A DNA stretch of 64,000 nt from JAFEBO01 sp044221315 (GTDB taxonomy: Bacteria > Planctomycetota > Phycisphaerae > Phycisphaerales > UBA1924). Positions 51,089 through 60,027 of this stretch are shown piece after piece (the stretch's first letter is position 1; the number at the start of each line of letters is the position of its first letter). Where the stretch lies: NCBI GenBank assembly GCA_044221315.1, contig JBGAPK010000003.1, positions 62,001 to 126,000 of the forward strand, written 5' to 3'. The notes beneath the pieces are model-generated. The model ran no database searches. It was not told the origin of the DNA and saw only the letters and a program-made list of their open reading frames with translations. Made by a program: the position numbers and the translations under genes.

Positions 51089-53890
51089 ATGGCCAGCAAT
51101 TCGAGCGGCCCGACGAACTCCCGACCGCTGGCCGACCCCGAATCGCAGCGGCAGGCCGAGTCCGACGCCGGCCAGCAGCACTGGAAACGATGGGGCCCGT
51201 ATCTTGCCGAGCGGCAATGGGGCACGGTGCGCGAGGACTACTCGGCCAACGGCGATTGCTGGGACTATCTGCCGCACGACCACGCACGCAGCCGAGCCTA
51301 CCGATGGGGCGAAGACGGCCTGCTCGGAATAAGTGATCACGAGTCGCGACTCTGCTTTGCCCTGGCGCTTTGGAACGGCAAGGACCCGATCCTGAAGGAG
51401 CGTCTTTTCGGCCTCTCCAGCCCGGAAGGCAACCACGGCGAGGATGTCAAGGAGCACTATTTCTATCTTGATTCAACGCCAACACATTCTTACATGAAGG
51501 CGCTGTACAAGTACCCTCAGAGCGAATTTCCGTACGCGAGGCTGGTGCACGAGGGCCGAGCACGAACGCGAGAGCAACGCGAGTTCGAGATCGAAGATTC
51601 CGGCGTGTTCGACGGCGGGCGTTACTGGGACGTGCAGATTGAATATGCCAAGGCCTCGCCCGAGGACGTGCACATCCGCCTCACGATCTCGAACCGCGGA
51701 CCCGACTCCGCGTCGCTCCATCTGCTGCCGACCCTGTGGTTCCGAAACACCTGGTCCTGGGGCCGCACCAATCGCATCGCCGAGGCGAGTTCTGCGATGC
51801 CCCTTATCAAGTCGGGCGCCTCGGGAGGGTTTGTCGCAACACACGAGGAACTGGGCAAGTACGAGCTTCATTTCCAGACCGCACCCGGCGCCGCACCACC
51901 ACCGCTGCTCTTCACCGACAATGTCTCGAACGCCGAGCGTCTCTGGGATTCGACCAGCGAATCACGCTACCGCAAAGACGCCTTCCACCAGCGCATCATC
52001 CGGAACGACAAGGACGCCGTCAGCCCCACCCCGACGGGCACCAAGGCCGCCGCCTGGTACACGTTGGTCGTGAACGCCGGCGCGAGCGTTGTCCTGCATG
52101 CACGACTCGTGCGGACAGACGGCGCCCCCGGCGCCTCGCTCGACGTCCTATCGAGCACCCGCCTCTTTGAGCAGCGGATAAAGGAGGCGGACGCCTTCTA
52201 CAACACGCCCGGCAGGCGCCACGACCTCTTGTCCCCGGAGCAGCGGAACATCGCACGCCAGGCCGCGGCCGGTCTTCTGTGGACGAAGCAGTTCTACTAC
52301 TACGACGTGCCGGTATGGCTGAACGGCGACCCGGATCAGCCGCTCCCGCCGGCCTCCCGTCTGCGCGGGCGGAATTTCGAGTGGCGCCATCTGAATAACA
52401 AGGACATCATCTCGATGCCCGACAAGTGGGAGTACCCGTGGTACGGCGCATGGGACCTGGCCTTCCAGATGATTCCCTTCGCCCGCCTGGACCCGCACTT
52501 CGCCAAGAGCCAGCTCGTGCTCTTGCTCCGAGAGTGGTACATGCACCCAAGCGGTCAACTGCCCGCGTACGAGTTTGCGTTCGGCGACGTCAATCCTCCC
52601 GTGCACGCCTGGGCTGTATGGCGCGTCTACAAGATCACCGGCGAACGGGGCAAGCGGGACCGATTCTTCCTTGCCCGTTGCTTCCAGAAACTCCTGCTTA
52701 ATTTCACCTGGTGGGTCAACCGCAAGGACCCGATCGGAAACAACATCTTCTCCGGCGGCTTCCTCGGGCTGGACAACATCGGTGTGTTCGATCGTTCCCG
52801 TCCGCTCCCGACCGGCGGGCACCTCGAGCAGGCCGACGGAACGGCGTGGATGGCCTTTTTCTGCGGAACGATGCTCAATATGGCCCTGGAACTCGCCCGG
52901 GAGGAACCGGAGTACGAGGATATCGCAACCAAATTCTTCGAGCACTTCATCGCTATTACCGACGCGATGAACTCCGTAGGCGGCACGGGGCTTTGGGACG
53001 AACAGGACGGTTTCTACTACGACCAGATCCGCCTGGGCGACGATGTCACGCGCCTTCGTGTGCGGTCGCTCGTCGGGGTCATTCCCCTTCTCGCCGTGGA
53101 AGTCCTCGAGGGTGACGCCCTCGATCACCTTCCTGACTTCAAGCACCGGATGGAGTGGTTTCTCAAGTACCGATCGGATCTTTCCTGGACCGATGCGTGC
53201 TCCAAGCCGCACGTCAACGCGCCCGGAGAGGTCCCGCACAGGCTGCTGTCGATCCCGTCGCGCGACCGGCTTGTACGGGTCGTGCGCTACCTGCTCGACG
53301 AGAATGAGTTCCTGTCTCCCTACGGCATCCGCTCCGTCTCCAGATTCCACGAGAAGAATCCCTATGTATTCTGCGGGGGAGGCGAACAAAGCCGAGTCGA
53401 TTACTGCCCCGGGGAATCGACGACAGGCCTCTTTGGCGGCAATTCCAATTGGCGCGGACCCATTTGGTTCCCGCTCAACTTCCTTGTGATCGAGGCGCTT
53501 GAGCGGTATCACCACTATTACGGCGACGAGCTGACCGTCGAAACGACTGTCGGGGGAGGAAGGTCGTTCAACCTCAAAGAGGCGGCCGACGAGATTCGCG
53601 CACGCCTCACGAGGCTTTTCCTGCCCGACTCGGACGCTCGGCGACCCTGCCACGGCGAGTTCGAGCTGTTTTCCTCGGATGCCCATTGGAAGCAGCTGGT
53701 CTACTTCCACGAACACTTCCATGCGGACACCGGGCGCGGTCTGGGTGCGAGCCACCAGACCGGCTGGACGGCGCTCATTCTCGAGATGCTGCGAGCTACG
53801 CGGTTGGCGGGGCAGCCGGCCGTTTCCCGGAAAGCGGACGGAGCGGTCGTTCCGAAAAAGCAGCCCGTTGCCGCCTCGGACCCCGCGTAA
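51089..53890 (+). CDS. MGH1-like glycoside hydrolase (GH63-related), copy 2
   Basis: A 933-aa paralogue of the enzyme at 32247-35060, with long identical blocks, for example KRWGPYLAERQWGTVREDYS, FGDVNPPVHAWAVWRVYK, GFLGLDNIGVFDRSRPLPTG and QDGFYYDQIR. The N-terminal 30 residues and the C-terminal tail differ between copies. ATG 51089 gives the same N-terminal register as copy 1; a GTG at 51035 is unlikely. It has no signal peptide. Adjacent genes (lipoprotein and nadK) do not suggest a pathway. Confidence 0.9.
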   Translation: MASNSSGPTNSRPLADPESQRQAESDAGQQHWKRWGPYLAERQWGTVREDYSANGDCWDYLPHDHARSRAYRWGEDGLLGISDHESRLCFALALWNGKDPILKERLFGLSSPEGNHGEDVKEHYFYLDSTPTHSYMKALYKYPQSEFPYARLVHEGRARTREQREFEIEDSGVFDGGRYWDVQIEYAKASPEDVHIRLTISNRGPDSASLHLLPTLWFRNTWSWGRTNRIAEASSAMPLIKSGASGGFVATHEELGKYELHFQTAPGAAPPPLLFTDNVSNAERLWDSTSESRYRKDAFHQRIIRNDKDAVSPTPTGTKAAAWYTLVVNAGASVVLHARLVRTDGAPGASLDVLSSTRLFEQRIKEADAFYNTPGRRHDLLSPEQRNIARQAAAGLLWTKQFYYYDVPVWLNGDPDQPLPPASRLRGRNFEWRHLNNKDIISMPDKWEYPWYGAWDLAFQMIPFARLDPHFAKSQLVLLLREWYMHPSGQLPAYEFAFGDVNPPVHAWAVWRVYKITGERGKRDRFFLARCFQKLLLNFTWWVNRKDPIGNNIFSGGFLGLDNIGVFDRSRPLPTGGHLEQADGTAWMAFFCGTMLNMALELAREEPEYEDIATKFFEHFIAITDAMNSVGGTGLWDEQDGFYYDQIRLGDDVTRLRVRSLVGVIPLLAVEVLEGDALDHLPDFKHRMEWFLKYRSDLSWTDACSKPHVNAPGEVPHRLLSIPSRDRLVRVVRYLLDENEFLSPYGIRSVSRFHEKNPYVFCGGGEQSRVDYCPGESTTGLFGGNSNWRGPIWFPLNFLVIEALERYHHYYGDELTVETTVGGGRSFNLKEAADEIRARLTRLFLPDSDARRPCHGEFELFSSDAHWKQLVYFHEHFHADTGRGLGASHQTGWTALILEMLRATRLAGQPAVSRKADGAVVPKKQPVAASDPA

Positions 53891-53931
53891 CCGACCTTCT
53901 TCGTGTCTCCGGATCCAACGGCCGAAGGAAT

Positions 53932-54804
53932 CTAGAGCGTGCGCAATCGCGGCGCCTCCGCCCATCGCAGTTTGGTGATCAGCGTGGACCAGTACGACGT
54001 GTGCGGATTCCGAACCAGGATCGCCCTGCGATCATGACGGGTGATCTCGACCGTGTCGTCTTCGCCCAGGCGCGAGAGTACCTGCCCGTCCACGACCAGC
54101 GTTGTCCCGTTGCCCGATCCGTCATCGTTCACCCGGGTCACCACGATCTGCGCCTTGCTCTCCAGCGGCACGACGATGGGCCGGAAACTCAGCGAGTGCG
54201 CCGCGATCGGCGTGATCGCCATCGCTTCCAATTCCGGCGAAACGATCGGGCCGCCCGCCGAAAGGTTGTACGCGGTCGAGCCGGTTGATGTGCTGATGAT
54301 CAGACCATCGCCGCTCACCGTGGGACCGACATTGCCGTCGATCGACAGTGCCATCCGGATCATTCGGTACGGCGGCCCTGCCGTGAGCACGCAGTCGTTC
54401 GCCGCGATCGATTCAAACCGCACACGGCCGTCGCGCCCCGCGACGCGAACCGACAGCAACGGCGTCTCGTGCACGGGCAACGTGCCATCGCCGAACACAT
54501 CGATCGCCGCCCGAGTCAGGGCCGGCATGTCGAATTCCGCCATGAAGCCCAATTTCCCGAAGTTCACACCCAGAATCGGCTTGCCGAGCGGCACGAGGCG
54601 GCGCAGTTGACCCAAGAGCGTCCCGTCGCCTCCGAGAATTACGAACAAGTCCGCCGAGGCCGAGTCGCCTTCCAGCACGCTGTCCGATGCCTCGACGATG
54701 CCGGCGAGCTTCCCGTGGCGTTCGATCAGTCCGCGGACTCTCTCGGCGGCCTCGGCAGCATCTTCCTTTTCGTGATTGACGATGAGCAGAACCCGACGGG
54801 CCAT
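53932..54804 (-). CDS. nadK: NAD kinase
   Basis: A 290-aa ATP-NAD kinase producing NADP+. The GGDGT motif is near residues 58-62, followed by GVNFGKLGFMAEF, STSTGSTAYNLSAGGPIVSP and DGQVLSRLGEDD. It ends 41 bp from the convergent glucosidase gene and starts 10 bp after dxs stops, suggesting an operon with dxs. Confidence 0.95.
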   Translation of the reverse strand: MARRVLLIVNHEKEDAAEAAERVRGLIERHGKLAGIVEASDSVLEGDSASADLFVILGGDGTLLGQLRRLVPLGKPILGVNFGKLGFMAEFDMPALTRAAIDVFGDGTLPVHETPLLSVRVAGRDGRVRFESIAANDCVLTAGPPYRMIRMALSIDGNVGPTVSGDGLIISTSTGSTAYNLSAGGPIVSPELEAMAITPIAAHSLSFRPIVVPLESKAQIVVTRVNDDGSGNGTTLVVDGQVLSRLGEDDTVEITRHDRRAILVRNPHTSYWSTLITKLRWAEAPRLRTL

Positions 54805-54814
54805 GGCCCGGAGT

Positions 54815-56938
54815 CTAGCGTCGGGCCGCCCGGCGTTCGCCCGACCTCGGAGTCACGAGCCGCATGCCGGCCTGCGAAGCACTTTCGCCGGGCTCGACTC
54901 CCCTCCCGAGCTTTGAGGTACTGCCGATGAGCCGAACAAGTCCGGCGACGTCCAGGCCGACCTCCGCCAATTGCTTGGACCGAGAGTCCTGGAGGATCCA
55001 ACTGTCGGGAAGTCCGTGCCGCACGATCCTCGCGTCGGCCAATCCCTGCTCCTGCGCCGACTCCAGCACAGCGGAACCAAATCCGCCGACGATGCTGTGA
55101 TCTTCCAGGGTCAGGATCGGGATTCCGCGGCGGACCAGCGAAGCAATCAGCCGCCCGTCCACCGGCTTGGCAAAGCGCGCGTCCCATACGCCGACGCGCA
55201 GCACGCCGTCGAGCTTCTCGGCGGCTTCCAGAGCGGTGATGGCCGGAGTTCCAAACGCCAAGACCGCCACATCCATCTCGGCGTTGGCGGAGGCAAACGG
55301 CGCGGTGAGGCACCGGGCACGCCCCAATTCGAAGGGCGGGCATTTCTGCCCGGCGAGGCGGTCGCTCACGACATCGCGCGGATACCGCACCGCGGAGACA
55401 CCCTTGTCGCACGTTCTGAGGAACTCGATGGCGCCCTTGAGCGAGGGCTCGTCGATCGCAGCGGTCAGCACCGCACCGGGCAATGTCCGCAACAAAGACA
55501 CATCGCAGAACCCATGATGGACCGCGCCATCGCCTCCAACCAGACCCGCACGGTCGAGCAACAGGCGGACAGGAAGACCTTGCAGTGCAGCTTCCTGGAA
55601 CGCCTGGTCGTACGCACGCTGGAGAAACGTCGAGTAGACCGCAAAGAACGGCTTCCAGCCCGTCTTGGCCAGTCCCGCCATCATGTCCATGGCGTGGCTC
55701 TCACAAATGCCGGTGTCGAATGCCCGTTCGGGATACTTGGCCAGCGTCCGGGTCAGGCCCGTTCCGTCCGGCATCGCCGCCGTCGCCGTCACAACTCTCG
55801 GATCGCGCTCCATCAGGTCGAGCATGATGTCGCCGACCGCAGCGGTAAAACTCCGTCCTTCACTCTTGATCTCGACGCGGCAACCTTCCCGAACCAACTC
55901 ACCGACGTTTTCTCCGTCGGGATTCACCACTTTGAACGCGCCCGGCGAATGGAACCGGCTCGAGTCCTTCTCGGCGAACTCGTACCCTTTGCCCTTCACG
56001 GTCTTGACGTGCAGCACCATCGGGCGATCAAAGTCGCGCGCCTCGCGGAGGAAGCTGACGAGCGTCGGAATGTCGTGCCCGTCAATCGGGCCGATCGTCA
56101 TGAGCCCAAAATGCTCGAACCAGCCGCCCTCGATCTTGTCGGTATGGAACCAGCTCTTGGCCGCCTCGCCCGCCGCGTGGTATGCCTCTTTCAATACGCT
56201 GCCGCCCGGGAGCCGCTTGAGCGCCTGCTTGGCCTGCTTTTTGAAGTTTCCGTACGACTGGCTGAGCCGGAATCGATCAAAGTAGTGTGCCAACGCCCCC
56301 TGCGGATGGCTGATGCTCATCCCGTTGTCGTTTAGAACGACAAGGAACTGGCGTTTCAGGATTCCAGCGCCGTTCAATCCCTCCATAGCGACGCCGTTCA
56401 CGATCGAGGCATCGCCGATGAGCGTCACCACACGCCGACCTGTCGGATTCTTTGTCGGCTCGAAGGCCTCGCCGTTCAGCGAGTCGCCCCTTGCCATGCC
56501 GACCGCCGTGGAAATTCCGGTCCCCGCGTGCCCGACCCGGAACAGGTCGTACGGCGATTCCGCCGGCTCCGGGAAACCCGACATCCCTTCGCGTGTCCGG
56601 AGGTTGGAGAGCATCCCAAGCCGCCCGGTCAACAGCTTGTGCGGGTAGCACTGATGCCCCACATCGAACAGCAGCCGGTCCTCGGCGAAGTCAAAGACAT
56701 AATGGAGAGCAACAGTCAGTTCGACGACGCCCAGGTTCGGGGCGAGGTGACCGCCCACCTTCGACACCTGGTCGTGGATCGCACGACGGATTTCGGCCGC
56801 CAGATCCGGGAGTCTCTCGATCGGCAGTTTGCGAAGGTCTGCGGGCCCGCGAATCGAAGAAAGGAGAGGGAAAACCGAACCGGCGTCGCGCGATCCAACC
56901 GCACCCTTGCCGCCGTTTGCCGATGCTTTGTCCGCCAT
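54815..56938 (-). CDS. dxs: 1-deoxy-D-xylulose-5-phosphate synthase
   Basis: A 707-aa thiamine diphosphate enzyme of the MEP isoprenoid pathway. Markers are VGHQCYPHKLLTGR, MSGFPEPAESPYD, GDASIVNGVAMEGLNGAG, VVLNDNGMSISHPQGAL, ATAAMPDGTGL and DRAGLVGGDGAVHHG. The C-terminal 40 aa are an extra tail compared with E. coli. Genes nadK and an FPP-type synthase flank it, consistent with an isoprenoid cluster. Confidence 0.97.
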   Translation of the reverse strand: MADKASANGGKGAVGSRDAGSVFPLLSSIRGPADLRKLPIERLPDLAAEIRRAIHDQVSKVGGHLAPNLGVVELTVALHYVFDFAEDRLLFDVGHQCYPHKLLTGRLGMLSNLRTREGMSGFPEPAESPYDLFRVGHAGTGISTAVGMARGDSLNGEAFEPTKNPTGRRVVTLIGDASIVNGVAMEGLNGAGILKRQFLVVLNDNGMSISHPQGALAHYFDRFRLSQSYGNFKKQAKQALKRLPGGSVLKEAYHAAGEAAKSWFHTDKIEGGWFEHFGLMTIGPIDGHDIPTLVSFLREARDFDRPMVLHVKTVKGKGYEFAEKDSSRFHSPGAFKVVNPDGENVGELVREGCRVEIKSEGRSFTAAVGDIMLDLMERDPRVVTATAAMPDGTGLTRTLAKYPERAFDTGICESHAMDMMAGLAKTGWKPFFAVYSTFLQRAYDQAFQEAALQGLPVRLLLDRAGLVGGDGAVHHGFCDVSLLRTLPGAVLTAAIDEPSLKGAIEFLRTCDKGVSAVRYPRDVVSDRLAGQKCPPFELGRARCLTAPFASANAEMDVAVLAFGTPAITALEAAEKLDGVLRVGVWDARFAKPVDGRLIASLVRRGIPILTLEDHSIVGGFGSAVLESAQEQGLADARIVRHGLPDSWILQDSRSKQLAEVGLDVAGLVRLIGSTSKLGRGVEPGESASQAGMRLVTPRSGERRAARR

Positions 56939-57102
56939 TGTGAATGAGTCCGTTCGCGCTTCCCTGCCGGCCCTGCAAGCCCCGGCGATCCGTTCGCCGG
57001 AATGGGCACACCACGTCTGATGGGAAGGGTAGCAAGCCGAGATACCGGTCAGACGCCCGCTTCCCTACATGATTTCGCCGATACCGGTTCGCCGGAGTCG
57101 CC

Positions 57103-58029
57103 CTATCTCGTGCGGGTCGCCAGAAAAGTGCAGAGTTCTCGGAGCGCGTCGGCCGCAGACCCGAGGGGTGCGATCCGCCCCATCGCGGCCTCGCGCAGCC
57201 CTTCGATCTCGACGCGACACCTCGCGGCCCCCTCCGTCCCGCCGCCGTAGGCCAAGGGATAGGTGAGCTTCCCCGCTTCGACGTCCTTGCCCGTGCGTTT
57301 GCCCGCCAAATCCCCAGACTGCTCCACGTCGATCAGATCGTCCACGATCTGGAACATGAGGCCGATCGCGTCGCCGAATCCGCCGAGCGCTTCAAGTTCT
57401 TCTTCGCCCACCGCCACTTTCCGCGACAGCCCCGCGCACAAGCCCCCCATCACGCAGGACGCGCGGATCAGCGCGCCTGTCTTGTGCCTGTGGATACAAC
57501 GAACGCGATCGAGCTCTCCGGCCTCGGGCGCCGCCCCCGCGATGGTGTCGTACACCTGCCCGGTGATCATCGCCGATGTCCCGCGCGCCAGCTCCCGGAC
57601 GAGCCGGACCGACATCGCGGGCCTGGCCTCAAGTTCTTTCAAAACCGCGCCCGATGCCAGAACCTCGAAGGCGAGCGTGACCATCTCATCGCCGGCGAGA
57701 ATCGCCATCGCCTCGCCGGCGTGCTTGTGCAGCGTCGGTATCCCGCGACGCAGATCGTCATCGTCCATCGCGGGCAGGTCGTCGTGCACCAGGCTGAAAC
57801 AATGGATCAATTCGATCGCCACACAGGCTGCCACACTTTCCGGCCCTTCGCCACCGAGCGCTCTGCATGAATGCCAAGCAAGAACCGGGCGCAGGCGCTT
57901 GCCGCCCGAAAGCAACGAATAGGAAATCGCATCGCGGAGCCGATCGCCCACGCGCAGCCCGCCGACAAATCCGCGGAGCGCCGCATCGATATCGGGAACG
58001 ACCGAGAACGGGTCGGTGCGGCCGCTCAT
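57103..58029 (-). CDS. ispA: Polyprenyl synthetase (FPP/GGPP synthase type)
   Basis: A 308-aa trans-prenyltransferase. The first aspartate-rich motif is in VHDDLPAMDDDDLRRG; the second is QIVDDLIDVEQ followed by GKRTGKDVEAGKLTYP, matching the farnesyl diphosphate synthase type. The ATG at 58029 overlaps the ptsN-like stop (TGATG); a GTG lies just before. Chain length cannot be decided from sequence alone. Confidence 0.92.
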   Translation of the reverse strand: MSGRTDPFSVVPDIDAALRGFVGGLRVGDRLRDAISYSLLSGGKRLRPVLAWHSCRALGGEGPESVAACVAIELIHCFSLVHDDLPAMDDDDLRRGIPTLHKHAGEAMAILAGDEMVTLAFEVLASGAVLKELEARPAMSVRLVRELARGTSAMITGQVYDTIAGAAPEAGELDRVRCIHRHKTGALIRASCVMGGLCAGLSRKVAVGEEELEALGGFGDAIGLMFQIVDDLIDVEQSGDLAGKRTGKDVEAGKLTYPLAYGGGTEGAARCRVEIEGLREAAMGRIAPLGSAADALRELCTFLATRTR

Positions 58030-58505
58030 CACGCTCGTCCGGGCGCCGGCGCCTGCTGCTGCGAGCGGAGCAATTCAAAGATCTCTTCCGGCGACTGGGC
58101 GGCATACACACGCTGGCGGAACTGCTCCATCATCATCAGACGGCTCACCTGCGCGAGCGCCTGAATATGGTCGCTTGTCTTGTCCGGTGGACTCGCCAGT
58201 AGCACGATCAGGCGGACCGGCTGGCGATCGATCGAATCGAAGTCCATCGGGTCGCGCGGTCGTCCGATCGCCATCGCCAGCGATGTCATCCCGGCGCACT
58301 TGCCGTGCGGGATCGCCAGGCCGTGCCCGATGCCGGTTGTCCGCGTCTGCTCTCGCGTCCAAACGGCCTCTTTGAGGGCACCGGCATCCTTGACGCGCCC
58401 AGTGGCGCCGAGCACATCCACCAATTCATTGATGACGCCGAGCTTGTCGGTCGCGTTCAGCGGTGCACGGATGCAATCGAGGCTGAGTATGTCCAGAAGA
58501 TTCAT
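58029..58505 (-). CDS. PTS IIA-like protein (PtsN family)
   Basis: A 158-aa EIIA(Ntr/fructose)-type protein. The active-site histidine is His67 in GHGLAIPHGKCAG; the body has LIVLLASPPDKTSDHIQALA and MMEQFRQRVYAAQSPEEI. Start 58505 gives the usual N-terminal MNLLDILSLDCI. It is coupled with the isoprenoid synthase. The other PTS components are not in the window; a regulatory role like PtsN is possible. Confidence 0.88.
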   Translation of the reverse strand: MNLLDILSLDCIRAPLNATDKLGVINELVDVLGATGRVKDAGALKEAVWTREQTRTTGIGHGLAIPHGKCAGMTSLAMAIGRPRDPMDFDSIDRQPVRLIVLLASPPDKTSDHIQALAQVSRLMMMEQFRQRVYAAQSPEEIFELLRSQQQAPAPGRA

Positions 58506-58512
58506 GTCGCGC

Positions 58513-59985
58513 TCACGAAACCGCTTCCGCGTTTCCTGTTGGGCGTGAGTGTAGCCGCGGGACACCACCGGGAGGATGCCCCCGCGACGAGGCAAGCCTC
58601 ACAATCGTCACATACGAGCCGTCGTGCGCCCGCGAAGGGTCGCCTCCGGGTCCGCCCGACGGAGACGTCCGCAGTTCACCCGCGATTTCGGCCCCAAATT
58701 CGGCCGCCATCCATTCCTTCTGCAGTTCATTCTCCTCGGGCTCGAGGCTGCAGGTGGAATACGCGATCCGGCCGCCGGCCCGCACGCACGCCGCACCCGT
58801 TGCAATGATCCCGCGCTGCATCTCCACGAGTTCCGCGAGCGATTTTCTGTTGATCCGGTACCGGGCTTCGACGCGCCGCGCAAACACGCCCGAGTTGGAA
58901 CACGGAACATCGAGCAACACCAGATCGGCACCCGCCCGCTCGCACGCCTCCCGAACCCGCCCCGCGTGCATCACGCGGACACCCGACACTCCATCCATCA
59001 CCTTTGCGAGATCGGCGAGGCGGGCATCATCCACGTCCGCCGCAATCACACTCGCTTCCGGGAAGGCCCGGATGATCTGTCGCGTCTTGGTTCCGCGCCC
59101 CGCGCAGAGATCAACCACGCGGCGCACTTCTTTCGGCGGCACGAGTGAGGCGATGAACCGGACGACCGCCGCCGACGATGGGTCCTGCGCCCACAGGTTG
59201 GTTCGGGAAAGCTCCGCTCCGAGCGCGATGCGCGCTCCCTTCCACACGATCGCATCGGTCTCTTCGTGCGGCACCGCTTTTTCTTTGGTCACAAGACGTG
59301 CGGCGGCCTCCGGATCGGCCTCCGTATTCAGAACGGTCGGAGCAGGGGCAATGGACTTGAGTGCGATCGCGGCACCGGCCTCCTCACCGAACATCGCGAG
59401 CCAGCGCCCGATGAGTCCGGCGGAATGACTTGTTTGAATCGCGAGCCTCCGGTCCAGTTCCTTCGGCAGCACCTCTCCCGACAGCAGCATCACCCGGCCG
59501 TCGGGCAGCGCCAGGATGTCGCGTCTTTCCGCCCAGTCCGCCGGACGCTCGATTCGCTCCTTCCGCAATTCGGCGACGCGACGCAGAGCCGCGTTCACCA
59601 GCCCACCCGCACCCACGCGGATGTGCTGTTTCGCATACCGCACACTCTGGTCGATCGCGGCATGCGCCGGCACGCGGTCGAGCAGGAGCAACTGGGCCGC
59701 GCCGGCCAGCAGCACCGCCCGAACGTCGGCCTCCACGCCGCTCATCGGCGTCCGCAATCCGAGATCGATGAGATATTCGAGCGTCAGCCACCGGCGCAGG
59801 ACCGCGTCCATGATCGCGTGAGCGAACGCCCCGTCTCTGGCATCCGGGAAATCGAGTTCGGGGTCAATCGCAAGGTCAGGATACCGGCGAACCTGAGCCC
59901 GGATCGCGGCGATGACGCGCTCCCGGACCGGGTCCAGTCCGGGAGCAGTTTCCGACCTCTCTCGTGCTTGTTCACGCTTCGCCAA
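58513..59985 (-). CDS. rsmB: 16S rRNA (cytosine-C5)-methyltransferase RsmB
   Basis: A 490-aa protein: N-terminal NusB-like helical domain (residues about 20-150, with AILAGAAQLLLLD-like VLLAGAAQLLLLDRVPAHAA), then a Rossmann methyltransferase domain with VDLCAGRGTKTRQI for SAM, catalytic-type LDVPCSNSGVFARR, and the TCSLEPEENE motif with the second cysteine. It starts with TTG at 59985. It methylates C967 of 16S rRNA in E. coli. Confidence 0.93.
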   Translation of the reverse strand: MAKREQARERSETAPGLDPVRERVIAAIRAQVRRYPDLAIDPELDFPDARDGAFAHAIMDAVLRRWLTLEYLIDLGLRTPMSGVEADVRAVLLAGAAQLLLLDRVPAHAAIDQSVRYAKQHIRVGAGGLVNAALRRVAELRKERIERPADWAERRDILALPDGRVMLLSGEVLPKELDRRLAIQTSHSAGLIGRWLAMFGEEAGAAIALKSIAPAPTVLNTEADPEAAARLVTKEKAVPHEETDAIVWKGARIALGAELSRTNLWAQDPSSAAVVRFIASLVPPKEVRRVVDLCAGRGTKTRQIIRAFPEASVIAADVDDARLADLAKVMDGVSGVRVMHAGRVREACERAGADLVLLDVPCSNSGVFARRVEARYRINRKSLAELVEMQRGIIATGAACVRAGGRIAYSTCSLEPEENELQKEWMAAEFGAEIAGELRTSPSGGPGGDPSRAHDGSYVTIVRLASSRGHPPGGVPRLHSRPTGNAEAVS

Positions 59986-60027
59986 GAGTCGAGTCTAGTC
60001 CGCACGTAAAATCGCCCGAACGAATCC

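Noticed and set aside
52148..53965. 605-codon frame antisense to the second glucosidase
   Set aside because: Shadow of the glucosidase frame; low-complexity Arg/Glu-rich translation with no domain.
54971..56335. 454-codon frame antisense to dxs
   Set aside because: Shadow frame; dxs is unambiguous on the minus strand.
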